Part shown: positions 50,698 through 58,516 of the stretch, piece after piece
How the letters are laid out: each line of letters begins with the position of its first letter
Numbering within the stretch: the first letter of the stretch is position 1
Origin: Rhodopirellula sp.
GTDB taxonomy: Bacteria; Planctomycetota; Planctomycetia; Pirellulales; Thermoguttaceae
Length of the DNA: 61,838 bases
Direction of reading: 5' to 3'
Assembly: GCA_012728855.1 (NCBI GenBank)
Contig: JAAYEH010000011.1
Span: 1-61,838 of the forward strand
Notes under the pieces: model-generated
The model's database searches: none
What the model was told of the DNA's origin: nothing
Seen by the model: the letters and a program-made list of their open reading frames with translations, nothing else
Position numbers and translations under genes: made by a program

Positions 50698-53600
50698 ATG
50701 GATCTTGTGAACCGGCCCTGGAAGCGGCTTCCTCTGGTCGCCATCCCGGTTGTCATCATAGCTGTGGGCTTGATTGGTTTGATTCCTTCAGGCACCGAAG
50801 TCATTTCTCAAGAAACAGGGACTGAAAAGCTCCGCCTCCGTGCGGCAGGAGACTCCGAGGCCGTTTTCGTCGCTTACCCATGTCCTCCCGGTAATGCCGA
50901 AGCTTACGCCGCTCGCCTGGAGCAAATCTATTCCAACCATCCGGGGGTACGCGTCGTTGCCGACCAACGGGCTTCCCAGGTACTTGTCATCGCTCCAGCC
51001 GAGATACAGGCCGGAATCCAACAACAAGTGGCCGCCGGAACGCCCCCTCCGCGACCGACTCCCGCGGCGATGCCGACTCCGCAGCCGGTGCTGTCCGCTG
51101 CCGGTTGGACAACAATGCCTGGAAAACAGGATGTTCGCCTGTGGAACCGCTCCGGACAGCAGCTCGAAGCCGCTCTGGTACGGACATTCGGGCAAAGGCT
51201 CGCTCCGATAGCCGGCCCCACGCCGGCAATGTCGGCTTATGCCTTGAAGCTCGCCGGCGGTGAATCGCTGGCGATGGCCGTCGATCGGCAGGGAAACTGG
51301 GTGAGAGTGGAAGGCAGTCCGGCAGCCGTCGCTTCCGCCGCGCAGTTGATCCATGTCGTGGACCATCCCGGGCGATCCGCGGAGGACGAGGTTGAACTCT
51401 GCTCGTTGAATCGGGCTCGCCGGGGCGACATCTCCACGGTGCTGGCCGCTTTCCAGGCGAATCAAGAGCCTCCCGCTGCGATGCCGCCGCAAGGCCCCGC
51501 TGCTGTCGGCAATGAGTCTCAACCTGTCCTGCAACCGGAGCCTCCTCAGCCGCCGGCGCTCGAGCAACCGTCTCAGGAACCGACCACCACGCAGGTTGTG
51601 CCCTTGCGAGGCGGGATTGCCGGCGCTGAACCGGCCTCGGAACAGGAGGGGCTACTCGGTCCCGTGCAGATCGAGATCCTCGAAGGGCTCGACGTGCTGG
51701 TGATCCGTGGGCACAAACGCGACGTCGAACGCGTCCGCAAGGTGATTGAGCAGATCGAGCAATTGTCGGCGGAGACCAAGCCCGTCATTCGCATCCTGCC
51801 GCTGAGTCACGTCGACTCCGCGGCCTTGGCCACCTTGCTCCAGCAGGTCTACGCCGAAGTGTTCACGGCGCGGCTCGGGGCCCTGAGCATCACGGCTCTC
51901 GGCAAACCCAATGCCATCCTGCTCATCGGCCGGGAGGAAACGGTTCTCACGGCGGTGGATTTGGCCAAGCGTCTCGATCAGCCGGTGGCGCCCAGCACCC
52001 AGTTCCGGGTCTTTCGTCTCAAGAGTATCCCGGCGGAAACCGCGGCGGAGAACGTCGACGCCTTCTTCGCACAACAACAGCAACAGCAACAACAGTCGGC
52101 GGGCCAGACGGGCAGCCTCGCCCCCCGTGTCCAAGTGGTTGCCGACTTTCGCTCCAACTCGCTCATCGTCCGCGGCAGTCCTCGAGAATTGACCGAAGTG
52201 GCCGCCATGCTCGAACGCATCGATCAGGCGGAGAACGACGCCTTGAACCAAGTACAAGTATTCAAGCTCAAGAATGCCCTGGCCGAAACGCTCGGTCCGG
52301 TGTTGCAGGACGCCATCACCGGGCAGATCTACGGGCAGCGGACAAGCCGCGGCCAATTCGGCGTGGCGCAGGCGGCAGGGCAGCAGCGGCAGGATTTCGA
52401 GCGCAAGTCGTCGCGGCTGCAATTCATCACGGTCGATCCGCGCGGCCAGCAAGTGCTCAACTCCGGCATCCTCACCGACGCGCAGGTCACGGCCGACTCC
52501 CGCACCAATGCCCTGGTCGTCACCGCGTCGTCCGAAAGCATGCCGCTGATTGCCGCCTTGATCCAACAGTTGGACCAGCCGGCTGACATCGAGTCGCAGG
52601 TGAAGGTCTTTACGCTGATTAACAGCGACGCCACGGCCATGTCGCAGATGCTCGAACAGATCTTTTCCCAAACCGGCGCGGCGGAGGGGCTGGCCGTGCG
52701 GACCGGCACGCCGATCGACGACAGTTCGCTGGTCGGGTTGCGATTCGCCGTCGACGCCCGCACGAACAGTATTCTCGTTACCGGTTCGACCGGCGCCTTG
52801 ACCGTCGTCGAGGCGATCCTGTTGCGGCTGGACGAGAGCGACGTCCGCAATCGGAAGACCTCCGTCTATCGCCTCAAAAACGCGCCCGCCGCCGACGTCG
52901 CCACCGCCGTCAACGAGTATCTACAGAGCGAGCGGCAGGTCGAGCAGATCGCCCCGGAATTGATGACCGCCTTCCAGCAACTGGAGCGGGAGGTCGTTGT
53001 CGTCGCCGAACCGGTAAGCAACAGCCTCATCATCAGCGCCACGCCGCGGTTCTATGAGGAGATCCTCAACCTCGTTAAGGAGATCGACCAACGCCCGCCG
53101 ATGGTGATGATCCAAGTCCTCATCGCTGAAGTCAGACTCGGCGACACCAACGAATTCGGCATCGAATTGGGACTCCAGGATTCGATCCTTTTCGACCGTA
53201 GCTCCATCATCGGCGACACCCCAGGGGTTCTCGCGCCTGGATTCCTCTTCAACAGCGGCGTCATCGGCAACAGCGCAAGCGCGGCTTCTCTGGCCACCCG
53301 CGAAGACGTCGGCGGCCAGGCGATCACCAATCTCGGCGTCGGCCGGACGAACACGGACCTCGGTTTTGGCGGTCTGGTGCTCTCCGCGTCGAGCGAATCG
53401 GTCAGTGTTTTAATTCGGGCGCTGGAGCAGCAACAGAGACTGGAAATCCTCAGCCGCCCGCAAGTGATGACGATGGACAACCAGACGGCCCAGATCCTGG
53501 TCGGCCAGCAGGTGCCGACGATCGAGGCCACCCAGTTGACGCAGTTCGGTGTGGTCAATTCGGTGATCTACCGCGATGTCGGCCTGATCGTTACGGTGAC

Positions 53601-54375
53601 GCCGCGGATCAGTCCCGAGCAACTGGTGGTGATGGAGATCCAGGCCGAGAAATCGGAGGTCGGGCCGATCGCCGAAGGTATTCCCATCGCGATCACCGAC
53701 AGCGGCGAGACGATTCGCTCACCCCGCATCGACAGCATCATCACCCGTACGGTGGTCAGCGCTCTGGACGGCCAAACGGTTGTCTTGGGCGGCATGATCT
53801 CGAAGTCGACCCAGCAAACGAATCGCAAGGTGCCTTACCTGGGCGACATTCCGGTACTGGGGCATCTCTTCCAATACAAATTCTCGGACGAGGACCGCAA
53901 GGAATTGCTGATCATCATGACGCCGAGGATCATCGACGACGCCAAAGACGCTGAAAAGGTGAAGCGGATCGAGGCGGCTCGCATGCACTGGTGTCTTTGC
54001 GACGTGATGGCTCTGCACGACGGGGACGGACTCGACGCGCGGGGCCCGGCGTGGTTCGATGGCGATGCCGCGGTGATCTACCCCGACCTCGACCCCACGC
54101 TCAAGACCATGCAAGAACTGCTGCCGCCGGGCGATGGAACCAATACGGTCGTCTCCCCCGAGACGATCCCCACGCCCGTGCCGGTGGCGCCTGCCCAAAA
54201 CGCCGTCCCCTCCGTCCGTAGCGGCGCGACAGCACCGCTGGAAACCACGGTGATCATCGGGGGCGAAGTGCAGCCGCCGTCCGGGCAGGCTGTCGACCGC
54301 TCCAACCGGCCTGTACAACGTTCTATGCCGGCCCCAGCCGACGAATCCCCCTTTCGTCCTGACCAGAACCGATAA
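50698..54375 (+). CDS. Very large GspD-like secretin
   Basis: 1225 residues from ATG 50698 (a GTG 9 bp earlier is also possible). N-terminal TM/signal (LPLVAIPVVIIAVGLIGLIP). At least six secretin-N-like units, recognisable by V-x-(R/K)-L-x-x-x-x-A-x-x-(L/V)-x-x-x-(L/V): near 365-400, 435-470, 515-545, 635-660 and 715-745 among others. A Q-run at ~461-468. Pore domain ~785-1080 (VMIQVLIAEVRL to LLIIMTPRIID). Tail ~140 residues Pro-rich. Usual GspD has three or four N-domains and ~650-700 residues. Followed by a lipoprotein gene 3 bp later. Confidence 0.88.
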   Translation: MDLVNRPWKRLPLVAIPVVIIAVGLIGLIPSGTEVISQETGTEKLRLRAAGDSEAVFVAYPCPPGNAEAYAARLEQIYSNHPGVRVVADQRASQVLVIAPAEIQAGIQQQVAAGTPPPRPTPAAMPTPQPVLSAAGWTTMPGKQDVRLWNRSGQQLEAALVRTFGQRLAPIAGPTPAMSAYALKLAGGESLAMAVDRQGNWVRVEGSPAAVASAAQLIHVVDHPGRSAEDEVELCSLNRARRGDISTVLAAFQANQEPPAAMPPQGPAAVGNESQPVLQPEPPQPPALEQPSQEPTTTQVVPLRGGIAGAEPASEQEGLLGPVQIEILEGLDVLVIRGHKRDVERVRKVIEQIEQLSAETKPVIRILPLSHVDSAALATLLQQVYAEVFTARLGALSITALGKPNAILLIGREETVLTAVDLAKRLDQPVAPSTQFRVFRLKSIPAETAAENVDAFFAQQQQQQQQSAGQTGSLAPRVQVVADFRSNSLIVRGSPRELTEVAAMLERIDQAENDALNQVQVFKLKNALAETLGPVLQDAITGQIYGQRTSRGQFGVAQAAGQQRQDFERKSSRLQFITVDPRGQQVLNSGILTDAQVTADSRTNALVVTASSESMPLIAALIQQLDQPADIESQVKVFTLINSDATAMSQMLEQIFSQTGAAEGLAVRTGTPIDDSSLVGLRFAVDARTNSILVTGSTGALTVVEAILLRLDESDVRNRKTSVYRLKNAPAADVATAVNEYLQSERQVEQIAPELMTAFQQLEREVVVVAEPVSNSLIISATPRFYEEILNLVKEIDQRPPMVMIQVLIAEVRLGDTNEFGIELGLQDSILFDRSSIIGDTPGVLAPGFLFNSGVIGNSASAASLATREDVGGQAITNLGVGRTNTDLGFGGLVLSASSESVSVLIRALEQQQRLEILSRPQVMTMDNQTAQILVGQQVPTIEATQLTQFGVVNSVIYRDVGLIVTVTPRISPEQLVVMEIQAEKSEVGPIAEGIPIAITDSGETIRSPRIDSIITRTVVSALDGQTVVLGGMISKSTQQTNRKVPYLGDIPVLGHLFQYKFSDEDRKELLIIMTPRIIDDAKDAEKVKRIEAARMHWCLCDVMALHDGDGLDARGPAWFDGDAAVIYPDLDPTLKTMQELLPPGDGTNTVVSPETIPTPVPVAPAQNAVPSVRSGATAPLETTVIIGGEVQPPSGQAVDRSNRPVQRSMPAPADESPFRPDQNR

Positions 54376-54378
54376 GCG

Positions 54379-55086
54379 ATGCCAATCATGCCTTGCAGGA
54401 TCTGTCCGATTCTAGGATCTCTTCTGCTGATCGGCGTCGGTTTCACGACCGGCTGCAAACCGATCGATTTGAGTCCGTCGCAGGACTGGTTCGGCGGGAG
54501 TGATAGCGACCCGCGGGCGCCAACGTCGCTCACGGCCGTTTGGAGTCCGGCCATGCTCGAGCGGACCGACGGAACCCGTGCCCGCGGCTTCGGCGGCCGC
54601 TTGATGTTCTATCAAGCGAAGAGCCAGAATCCCGTTCGCGTCGACGGCGCCCTGATCGTCTACGCCTACGACGAGGAGGCGGGAAACAGCGCCGACAGTC
54701 GTCCCTCGCGGAAGTACGTCTTCACGCGCGAGCAATTCGCCACGCACTACAGCAAATCCGACCTTGGCCACTCGTACAGCGTCTGGATTCCCTGGGACAA
54801 GATGGGCGGCGAAGCCAGACAGGTCAGCCTCGTCGTGCGTTTTACTCCGATCGATGGTTCGACAATCGTCAGTGAACCGTCCAAGGTTACGCTCCCCGGC
54901 AACACCCCGCTCATCGAGCAACAAATCCACACCGAATCGCAGCCGACTCGTCCCGCGGCGACGGGTTTGGTGCAACCGGCTTCGCACGAGGCGTTTGTTT
55001 CCGAGCAAGCCCGGCAAAGCAAGGAATCCACTGGCCGCCAAATGGAAACCGCCACAATCCGCATCCCGCGGCGAGGAGATAACTAA
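54379..55086 (+). CDS. Lipoprotein partner of the large secretin
   Basis: 235 residues, lipobox LIGVGFTTGCKP. A beta-rich domain of ~150 residues (GTRARGFGGRLMFYQAKSQNPVRVDGALIVYAYDEE, then QVSLVVRFTPIDG) and a disordered Ser/Gln-rich tail. It starts three bases after the secretin stop, which suggests joint function, perhaps as pilotin or accessory. No family recognised. Confidence 0.7.
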   Translation: MPIMPCRICPILGSLLLIGVGFTTGCKPIDLSPSQDWFGGSDSDPRAPTSLTAVWSPAMLERTDGTRARGFGGRLMFYQAKSQNPVRVDGALIVYAYDEEAGNSADSRPSRKYVFTREQFATHYSKSDLGHSYSVWIPWDKMGGEARQVSLVVRFTPIDGSTIVSEPSKVTLPGNTPLIEQQIHTESQPTRPAATGLVQPASHEAFVSEQARQSKESTGRQMETATIRIPRRGDN

Positions 55087-55226
55087 TCGAGCGAAGCCTC
55101 GCCTTGGGCCGACGGATAGTAGTAGGTTGGCGGGTTAATGGTTGCCCTCGACCCCCGCGCCCGGTTTCGATAGAATTGGGAGTATACAATAAGTTCGAAG
55201 AACGCAGTGTGAATGAGGAGTTCGCC

Positions 55227-55490
55227 GTGGAACAGACCGTAAGCCTGCAGTCGGTCGCCGCTCTGGCGGCTCAACTGAGCCCGGTTGAGCGATTGCGACT
55301 GGTTGAGCGTATTGCGAGTGAACTCGCGGCTTCAACGGTTTCGCGACAGCCCGCGCAGCGCCGATATTGGAGAGAGATTCGCGGGATGGCAGTGCATCCC
55401 ATGTGCGGAGAAGATGCGCAGGCGTGGGTTTCACGAACACGCGAAGAGGCTGACCGTCAACCCGAACACCTGCGGGGCCCGCGGACATGA
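55227..55490 (+). CDS. Antitoxin of a VapBC-like pair
   Basis: 87 residues from GTG 55227, with GAGGAG seven bases upstream; longer frames lack this. VEQTVSLQSVAALAAQLSPVERLRLVERI has the helix seen in small addiction antitoxins. It overlaps the PIN toxin start by four bases. DNA-binding N-terminus is likely but the fold class is not fixed. Confidence 0.7.
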   Translation: MEQTVSLQSVAALAAQLSPVERLRLVERIASELAASTVSRQPAQRRYWREIRGMAVHPMCGEDAQAWVSRTREEADRQPEHLRGPRT

Positions 55491-55933
55491 AAGTGGAGGA
55501 AGTTTTCCAGCAGGTCCAACGGCTCTTTTTGGATACCGCTCCCGTTATCTACTACGTGGAAAGTCATCCGAAGTACCGCCCCGTGGTCGATGCGATCTTC
55601 GATGGAATCGACGACGGCAGACTTCCCGCCGTCACTTCACCCATCACTCTGTCGGAATGCTTGGTCGTCCCGTATCGTTTCGGCGACGTGAGCGCGCAGG
55701 AACACTTTGCTGACTTGATAATCCGCGGACAAGGTGTCTTGTTCGTGGTGATCGACGAGGGGATTGCACAGCGCGCCGCCGAATTGCGAGCGCATTACAA
55801 CCTTTCCCTGACTGACGCCTTTCAAATTGGCACCGCGCTGGTCGCCGGTTGTGACGCCCTATTGACCAACGACGCGACTCTAAAACGCGTACAAGAACTC
55901 GGCGTCATCGTTGTCGACGAATTAGAGCCATAG
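55487..55933 (+). CDS. vapC: PIN-domain toxin (VapC-like)
   Basis: 148 residues. PIN acidic residues in place: FLDTAPVIYYVES (Asp), LSECLV (Glu), LSLTDAFQIG (Asp) and TNDATLK (Asp). Expected to be a Mg-dependent RNase. ATGA overlap with the upstream antitoxin gene, the normal order for this pair. Confidence 0.88.
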   Translation: MKVEEVFQQVQRLFLDTAPVIYYVESHPKYRPVVDAIFDGIDDGRLPAVTSPITLSECLVVPYRFGDVSAQEHFADLIIRGQGVLFVVIDEGIAQRAAELRAHYNLSLTDAFQIGTALVAGCDALLTNDATLKRVQELGVIVVDELEP

Positions 55934-56131
55934 CGGCTTGCTGTTCCAGGCAATAAACGGTTGCAATAAATCCGATTTGGCAAGGGGGGTTTCGGCGTAG
56001 ATCCGCATCCCGCCTGGGATCCTTCCGGACGCTATGTTGTTTTCAACGGGTTTGTCAACGATACGTGACAGGTCTACATCGGCAACCTCGCCAGGCTTCT
56101 GGAGTAGTCCGGTCAAATCAGGAGAACAGCA

Positions 56132-57238
56132 ATGCCGAACCACGAAAAAGTGAAGGTCGGGATCATCGGGTCGCAGTTCGAGGCCGACATTCAAGCGGCG
56201 TCGCTGAAGATCCTGCCGGAAGAGGCTGAACTGGTGGCGGTCGCTTCGCCGACGGCCGGGCACCCGGAAGCCCTGGCCGCCAAGTATGGCATTCCCAACT
56301 GCTATCACGACTACCGGGAAATGCTCAAGCAGCGCGACATCGAGATGGTGAGCATCACCGCGCCCAACTACCTGCACGCCTCGATGACGATCGATATCGC
56401 CCGCGCCGGCAAGCACGTCGTCTGCGAAAAGCCGTTGTGCATGACGCTGGAAGAGGCGGACGAGATGATCGACGTCTGCCGGCAGCAAGGCGTGCTCTTG
56501 ATGTACGCCGAAGAACTGCTCTTCACCCCGAAGTATGTCAAGGCCAAGCAGATCGTCGACGAGGGGGGACTGGGCAAGGTCTACCTCGTCAAGCAGAGCG
56601 AGAGGCATTTTGGCCCGCATTCGCCCTGGTTCTGGGACGCCGAGCGGTCCGGCGGCGGCGCGCTGATGGACCTCGGCTGCCACGGCATCGCCTTCTGCCA
56701 CTGGTTTCTCGGCCGGCCGCGGATCAAGAGCGTGCTCTGCCAGATGGGCACCTACGTCCAGGGCGACAAGACCCGTGCGGAAGACAACTCCGTCTGTATC
56801 CTGGAGTTCGAGGGAGGCGCCGTCGGCCAGGTCGAGAACAGTTGGGCACGCCGCGGCGGCATGGATGATTGCATCGAGGTCTATGGCGAGGGGGGCGTGA
56901 TCTACGCCGATCTGCACATGGGCAACGCGCTGCCGACCTATAGTGAGTATGGCTTCGGCTATGCCGTGGAAAAGGCGCCGGACACGAAGGGCTGGACGTA
57001 TCCGGTGTTCGACGAGCACTGGAACTACGGCATGCCCCAGGAGATGCGCCACTTTGCCCGCTGCGTCCGCGGCAAGGAAGAGTGCCTCGTCACGGGCGAA
57101 GACGGCCGTGTCGTGCAGGAAGCACTCTACGCCGCCTATCAGTCGGCGGGGAGCGGGCGCAGGGTGGAACTGCCGTTTCGGCCCGCGGGCGTGAAACGAC
57201 CCATCGACCTGTGGTGGAATCCGCTCCCCAATCTATAG
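56132..57238 (+). CDS. Gfo/Idh/MocA-family oxidoreductase
   Basis: 368 residues. NAD(P)-binding start VKVGIIGSQFEADIQAASLK, then VSITAPNYLHASMTIDIARAGKHVVCEKPLCM, with the conserved EKP Lys. C-terminal alpha/beta domain includes GGGALMDLGCHGIAFCHWFLG, with the HG substrate-binding His. No Tat or Sec signal, so cytoplasmic. Substrate probably a sugar or polyol. Converges on the hydrolase gene with a 6-bp overlap. Confidence 0.9.
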   Translation: MPNHEKVKVGIIGSQFEADIQAASLKILPEEAELVAVASPTAGHPEALAAKYGIPNCYHDYREMLKQRDIEMVSITAPNYLHASMTIDIARAGKHVVCEKPLCMTLEEADEMIDVCRQQGVLLMYAEELLFTPKYVKAKQIVDEGGLGKVYLVKQSERHFGPHSPWFWDAERSGGGALMDLGCHGIAFCHWFLGRPRIKSVLCQMGTYVQGDKTRAEDNSVCILEFEGGAVGQVENSWARRGGMDDCIEVYGEGGVIYADLHMGNALPTYSEYGFGYAVEKAPDTKGWTYPVFDEHWNYGMPQEMRHFARCVRGKEECLVTGEDGRVVQEALYAAYQSAGSGRRVELPFRPAGVKRPIDLWWNPLPNL

Positions 57239-58234
57239 CCCGCTCGGTCCCAAGCGTTCCTCGAAGAAAGCCAGCAGGCCAGGCAAATGGATGACGTGCC
57301 CTTCCGGGTGCGCCAGCACCGCCGCGTCTTGCGGCACCCCGAAGTCGCTGTAGATCGCGCCGATTTCCTTAAGAGCTTCGCAGGCCAGCGGCACGGGGAA
57401 TTGCGACGGGGGCTCTTGGAGTCCGTTCTGGCATAGCAGCGCTCGCGGCGCAGTCAGGCAATAGATGTCCGCAAAATCGACCAGTTCGCGCAAGCCGTCG
57501 AATTTCCAACACAGGCAGTGGTTCTGTTCCATCTGATCCATCTTGGTGAGGAATCCGGCGCTCACCGTGGCGGCGATCCGCGGATCCATCGCCCCGAGCC
57601 ACATCGCCATTTCCCCGCCCAGCGACAACCCACCGCAGCCGATGCGTGCTCTGTCCACCTGCGGCAACGATTCCAGGTAGTCAACGCACCGCATCAAGTC
57701 CCACAGCCTCTCTCCCATCAAGCTGCGATCCTTTTCGTAGACGGCGTGTTGCCCAACGTCGGCGGCGATCGTCACAAAGCCGCGCTCGGCCAGCGCCGCG
57801 GCAAATCCGCGGTACAATGAGTTTCTCTCATGCACCGCGAGCCGATTGCCGCCGTGTCCGTGGATGCAAACCACCGCCGGCCGCGGACCGCCGCTTCCGG
57901 CCGGCAAGGTGACGAGCGTCTTGAAGCGTCGTCCGGGCGTGCTGTTGATCTCGACTTCCCGCAGTTCATACTTCTCCTTCTTCTCGGACGACACAGTCTG
58001 CGGATCGAGCGCAATCGAATCGCGCCCGGCCACCAGGTCATCCAGTTTGAGAAGTTGAAACAGCTTGGCGCGGACCTCGCCCTGCCAGACCACCGCCTCC
58101 TCGCGAGTTCCAGCAGTGTATCGCATGCTCCGCAGCGGCTGCTCGGCGGCCATGGAGGAGCCGCCGCTAACGCAAGCCTGGCACACAACAAGGCAGTATA
58201 CAGGCATCCAACGGCGCATCAATGCAGTGGTCAT
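57233..58234 (-). CDS. Exported alpha/beta hydrolase (acetyl-esterase/dienelactone type)
   Basis: 333 residues from ATG 58234 (AGAGGA upstream). Signal peptide ~1-29 ending near AAEQ. PAVVCIHGHGGNRLAV (oxyanion loop), RIGCGGLSLGGEMAMW (nucleophile Ser in GLSLGG) and HPEGHVIHLP (catalytic His); the Asp lies between. Substrate unknown; planctomycete members often act on acetylated polysaccharides. Confidence 0.83.
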   Translation of the reverse strand: MTTALMRRWMPVYCLVVCQACVSGGSSMAAEQPLRSMRYTAGTREEAVVWQGEVRAKLFQLLKLDDLVAGRDSIALDPQTVSSEKKEKYELREVEINSTPGRRFKTLVTLPAGSGGPRPAVVCIHGHGGNRLAVHERNSLYRGFAAALAERGFVTIAADVGQHAVYEKDRSLMGERLWDLMRCVDYLESLPQVDRARIGCGGLSLGGEMAMWLGAMDPRIAATVSAGFLTKMDQMEQNHCLCWKFDGLRELVDFADIYCLTAPRALLCQNGLQEPPSQFPVPLACEALKEIGAIYSDFGVPQDAAVLAHPEGHVIHLPGLLAFFEERLGPSGL

Positions 58235-58516
58235 TGCTCGTGATTCCTCTTCTGCTGCAGGTGTGAATCCACTGACGTCAGGAAAAAGCTCGTGCGATCG
58301 TCGCGCCAATCCAAACCGCTATGATACGCGCACGGAGTCGATCTCTCAATCTGCGTTCCGGCGATTGTCACGGTCGAAAGGTCTCGCCACCACTTGGGTA
58401 CAGCCGCTCAAAATCCCGCAGCGCCACACTGGAACCGGCCTGCCACGCCCGCTGCACGTATTCGGGGATCAACTGGCCAAGCCTCGGCGGGAAACCACGA
58501 ACGACACGAACATAGC
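58235..58516. other. Intergenic gap between two leftward genes
   Basis: About 280 bp upstream of the hydrolase and downstream of the HzsA-related gene. Short frames without start signals; no repeat or RNA seen. Confidence 0.35.
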
